From Verrucomicrobia bacterium UBA5540 (GTDB lineage Bacteria; Verrucomicrobiota; Kiritimatiellia; Kiritimatiellales; Tichowtungiaceae), in contig DINM01000110.1 in assembly GCA_002423675.1 (NCBI GenBank), positions 1 through 5,394 of the forward strand: 5,394 nucleotides of DNA, written 5' to 3'. Shown here in pieces: positions 4,146-5,394 of this stretch. The notes under the pieces are model-generated. The model worked only from the letters and a program-made list of their open reading frames with translations. It had not been told where the DNA came from and made no database searches. Position numbers and translations under genes: made by a program. Numbering within the stretch: position 1 is the stretch's first letter; each line of letters opens with the position of its first letter.

Positions 4146-5394
4146 ATGAAGACCATCCCCTTCTGCCATCTTCATTTTCACACCGAGTACAGCCTGCTGG
4201 ACAGTACCTGCAAGGTGGCCGAAGCGATGAAAACCGCCAAAGAGCTGGGGCAGGAGTATCTGGCGATTACCGATCACGGCGTGCTGTACGGCGCGGTGGA
4301 GTTTTACAAGCAGGCCTATAAAAACGGCATTAAGCCGATCATCGGTTGCGAGGTCTATCTCGCCCGCAACGGAATGGACGAAAAGACCTCACAGGCCGAC
4401 AACATGCATCTGGTACTGTTGGCCGAAGATCAGGAGGGCTACCAGAACCTGATGCGACTGGTTTCGCTGAGCCATCTGGAAGGATTCTATTACAAGCCGC
4501 GTCTCGACAAAAAACTGCTCCGTCAGTACAGCAAGGGACTGATCGGACTCTCTGCCTGTCTGAAGGACGAAGTGACAGAAGCCTGCGCCGAGGGCGCGAT
4601 CGATAAAGCCGTCGCGCTGGCGAAAGAATATTCCGAAATCCTCGGACCAAATAATTTTTTCCTGGAACTTCAGGATCACGGCATGCAGGAACAGAAGGCG
4701 GCCAACAAATCGATTCTCGAAGTTGCCAAAATCACCAGCCTGCCGCTGGTAGCCACCAACGACGTCCATTATCTACGGCAGGAAGATCATGAAGCACACG
4801 ATGTGCTAATCTGCCTCCAGCACGGCAATCTGGTTTCCGATCCCAACCGGATGCGTTATTCGGGCGATCAGTTTTATATGAAGAGCGGCGCAGAGATGGA
4901 GCGGCTTTTCCCGAACCAGCCGGAGGCGCTGGCCAATACGATTGAAATCGCCCGCCGCTGCAACGTCGAGTTTGAGTTTAACCTGCCCGCCGAGCGGCTT
5001 CATTTCCCGACATTTCCTCTGCCGGAAGGAACGACAAAAGAGGATTACCTCGTCGAACTCGGCAAGCGCGGATTGGAAAAACTCTATAAGCTGAAAGACT
5101 TCGACCAGCCGGAAGACGATCTCGGACGGAAAGTGAAAGAACAGTTCGAGTACGAAGTCGGCATCATCAAAAAGACCAACTACATCAATTACTTTCTCGT
5201 CGTTCAGGACTTCATCCAGTGGGCAAAAAACGACGGTATTCCGGTCGGCCCGGGCCGCGGATCGGGCGCCGGCTCAATTCTGGCCTACGCGCTCGGCATC
5301 ACCGCGATCGATCCGCTGAAATACAACTTGATTTTCGAGCGCTTCCTCAATCCCGACCGCGTCTCGCCGCCCGACTTCGATATCGACTTCTGCC
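4146..5394 (+). CDS. dnaE: DNA polymerase III alpha subunit, N-terminal part (3' truncated by window)
   Basis: 416 codons are visible and the frame is open at the window end; the full protein is normally about 1,150-1,200 residues. It is the replicative polymerase of the bacterial chromosome. The N-terminal PHP domain starts with [14 protein letters not shown] (7-20), then AITDHG (40-45), GCEVY (67-71), HLVLLAED (88-95), LSACL (135-139) and TNDVHYL (204-210). The H10, H12, H44, E69, H88, C138, D206 and H208 positions fit metal ligands of PHP domains. The palm begins with [11 protein letters not shown] (367-377), followed by [17 protein letters not shown] and PDFDIDFC (409-416), whose aspartates supply the catalytic metal site. 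The PDFDIDF type and domain order indicate DnaE rather than Gram-positive PolC, which has an inserted exonuclease after its N-terminal region. ATG at 4146 is supported by GGAGGG. No frameshift is seen. Confidence 0.97.
   Translation, partial: MKTIPFCHLHFHTEYSLLDSTCKVAEAMKTAKELGQEYLAITDHGVLYGAVEFYKQAYKNGIKPIIGCEVYLARNGMDEKTSQADNMHLVLLAEDQEGYQNLMRLVSLSHLEGFYYKPRLDKKLLRQYSKGLIGLSACLKDEVTEACAEGAIDKAVALAKEYSEILGPNNFFLELQDHGMQEQKAANKSILEVAKITSLPLVATNDVHYLRQEDHEAHDVLICLQHGNLVSDPNRMRYSGDQFYMKSGAEMERLFPNQPEALANTIEIARRCNVEFEFNLPAERLHFPTFPLPEGTTKEDYLVELGKRGLEKLYKLKDFDQPEDDLGRKVKEQFEYEVGIIKKTNYINYFLVVQDFIQWAKNDGIPVGPGRGSGAGSILAYALGITAIDPLKYNLIFERFLNPDRVSPPDFDIDFC

Noticed and set aside
4339..4769. Several ORFs on both strands within dnaE
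   Set aside because: Arg-rich shadows. The dnaE frame is continuous from 4146 to the window end with unmistakable PHP and polymerase motifs.
1..5394. tRNA, rRNA, CRISPR arrays, insertion sequences, riboswitches
   Set aside because: No cloverleaf, conserved rRNA segment, regular spaced repeat, transposase motif or recognisable riboswitch core seen on either strand.

Overview
The window is about 5.4 kb of ordinary-looking bacterial chromosome with roughly balanced to moderately high GC. It has tight gene packing and conserved housekeeping genes at both edges. The left edge is the C-terminal part of a ComM/YifB-type (Mg-chelatase-like) AAA+ ATPase. The right edge is the N-terminal 416 codons of the DNA polymerase III alpha subunit (dnaE), open to the window end. 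The taxon cannot be fixed from sequence alone. The TTCCAA/TTGGAA-type intergenic palindrome and the AATGACGAA-type repeats upstream of dnaE remind me of PVC-group bacteria (Kiritimatiellota/Verrucomicrobia-like), but that is an impression, not a search result.

Layout. (1) 1-437, plus: comM/yifB-like 3' end, followed by a weak GC-rich hairpin. (2) 496-1077: a small-gene island. It holds two divergent ribbon-helix-helix (RHH) DNA-binding proteins of 55 and 65 residues that resemble each other. A 37-residue single-membrane-span protein lies 7 nt downstream of the minus-strand RHH gene. A perfect 12-bp palindrome lies between the two RHH genes. (3) 1136-2038, plus: a drug/metabolite-transporter-type (EamA/NIPA-like) membrane protein. 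It converges on, and overlaps by 17 bp, the next operon. (4) 3793 down to 2022, minus: a two-gene operon with a 4-bp ATGA overlap, encoding a low-molecular-weight protein tyrosine phosphatase-like protein and then a glycosyltransferase of the MGDG-synthase/UgtP/MurG-like fold. (5) 3794-4145: a 350-bp divergent intergenic region. It carries a perfect 20-bp inverted repeat with nested palindromes and a degenerate cluster of AATGACGAA/TTCGTCATT and GAAGCCC/GGGCTTC motifs. (6) 4146-5394, plus: dnaE, with a strong Shine-Dalgarno and a PHP domain that keeps the metal-ligand histidines lost in E. coli.

Functionally, the edges are DNA transformation/recombination (ComM) and replication (DnaE). The centre looks envelope-related: a glycolipid-type glycosyltransferase coupled to a phosphatase, with a membrane transporter next to it. 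The least explained part is the RHH pair with its small membrane protein and candidate operator. It could be a small autoregulated module, but its function cannot be read from sequence.
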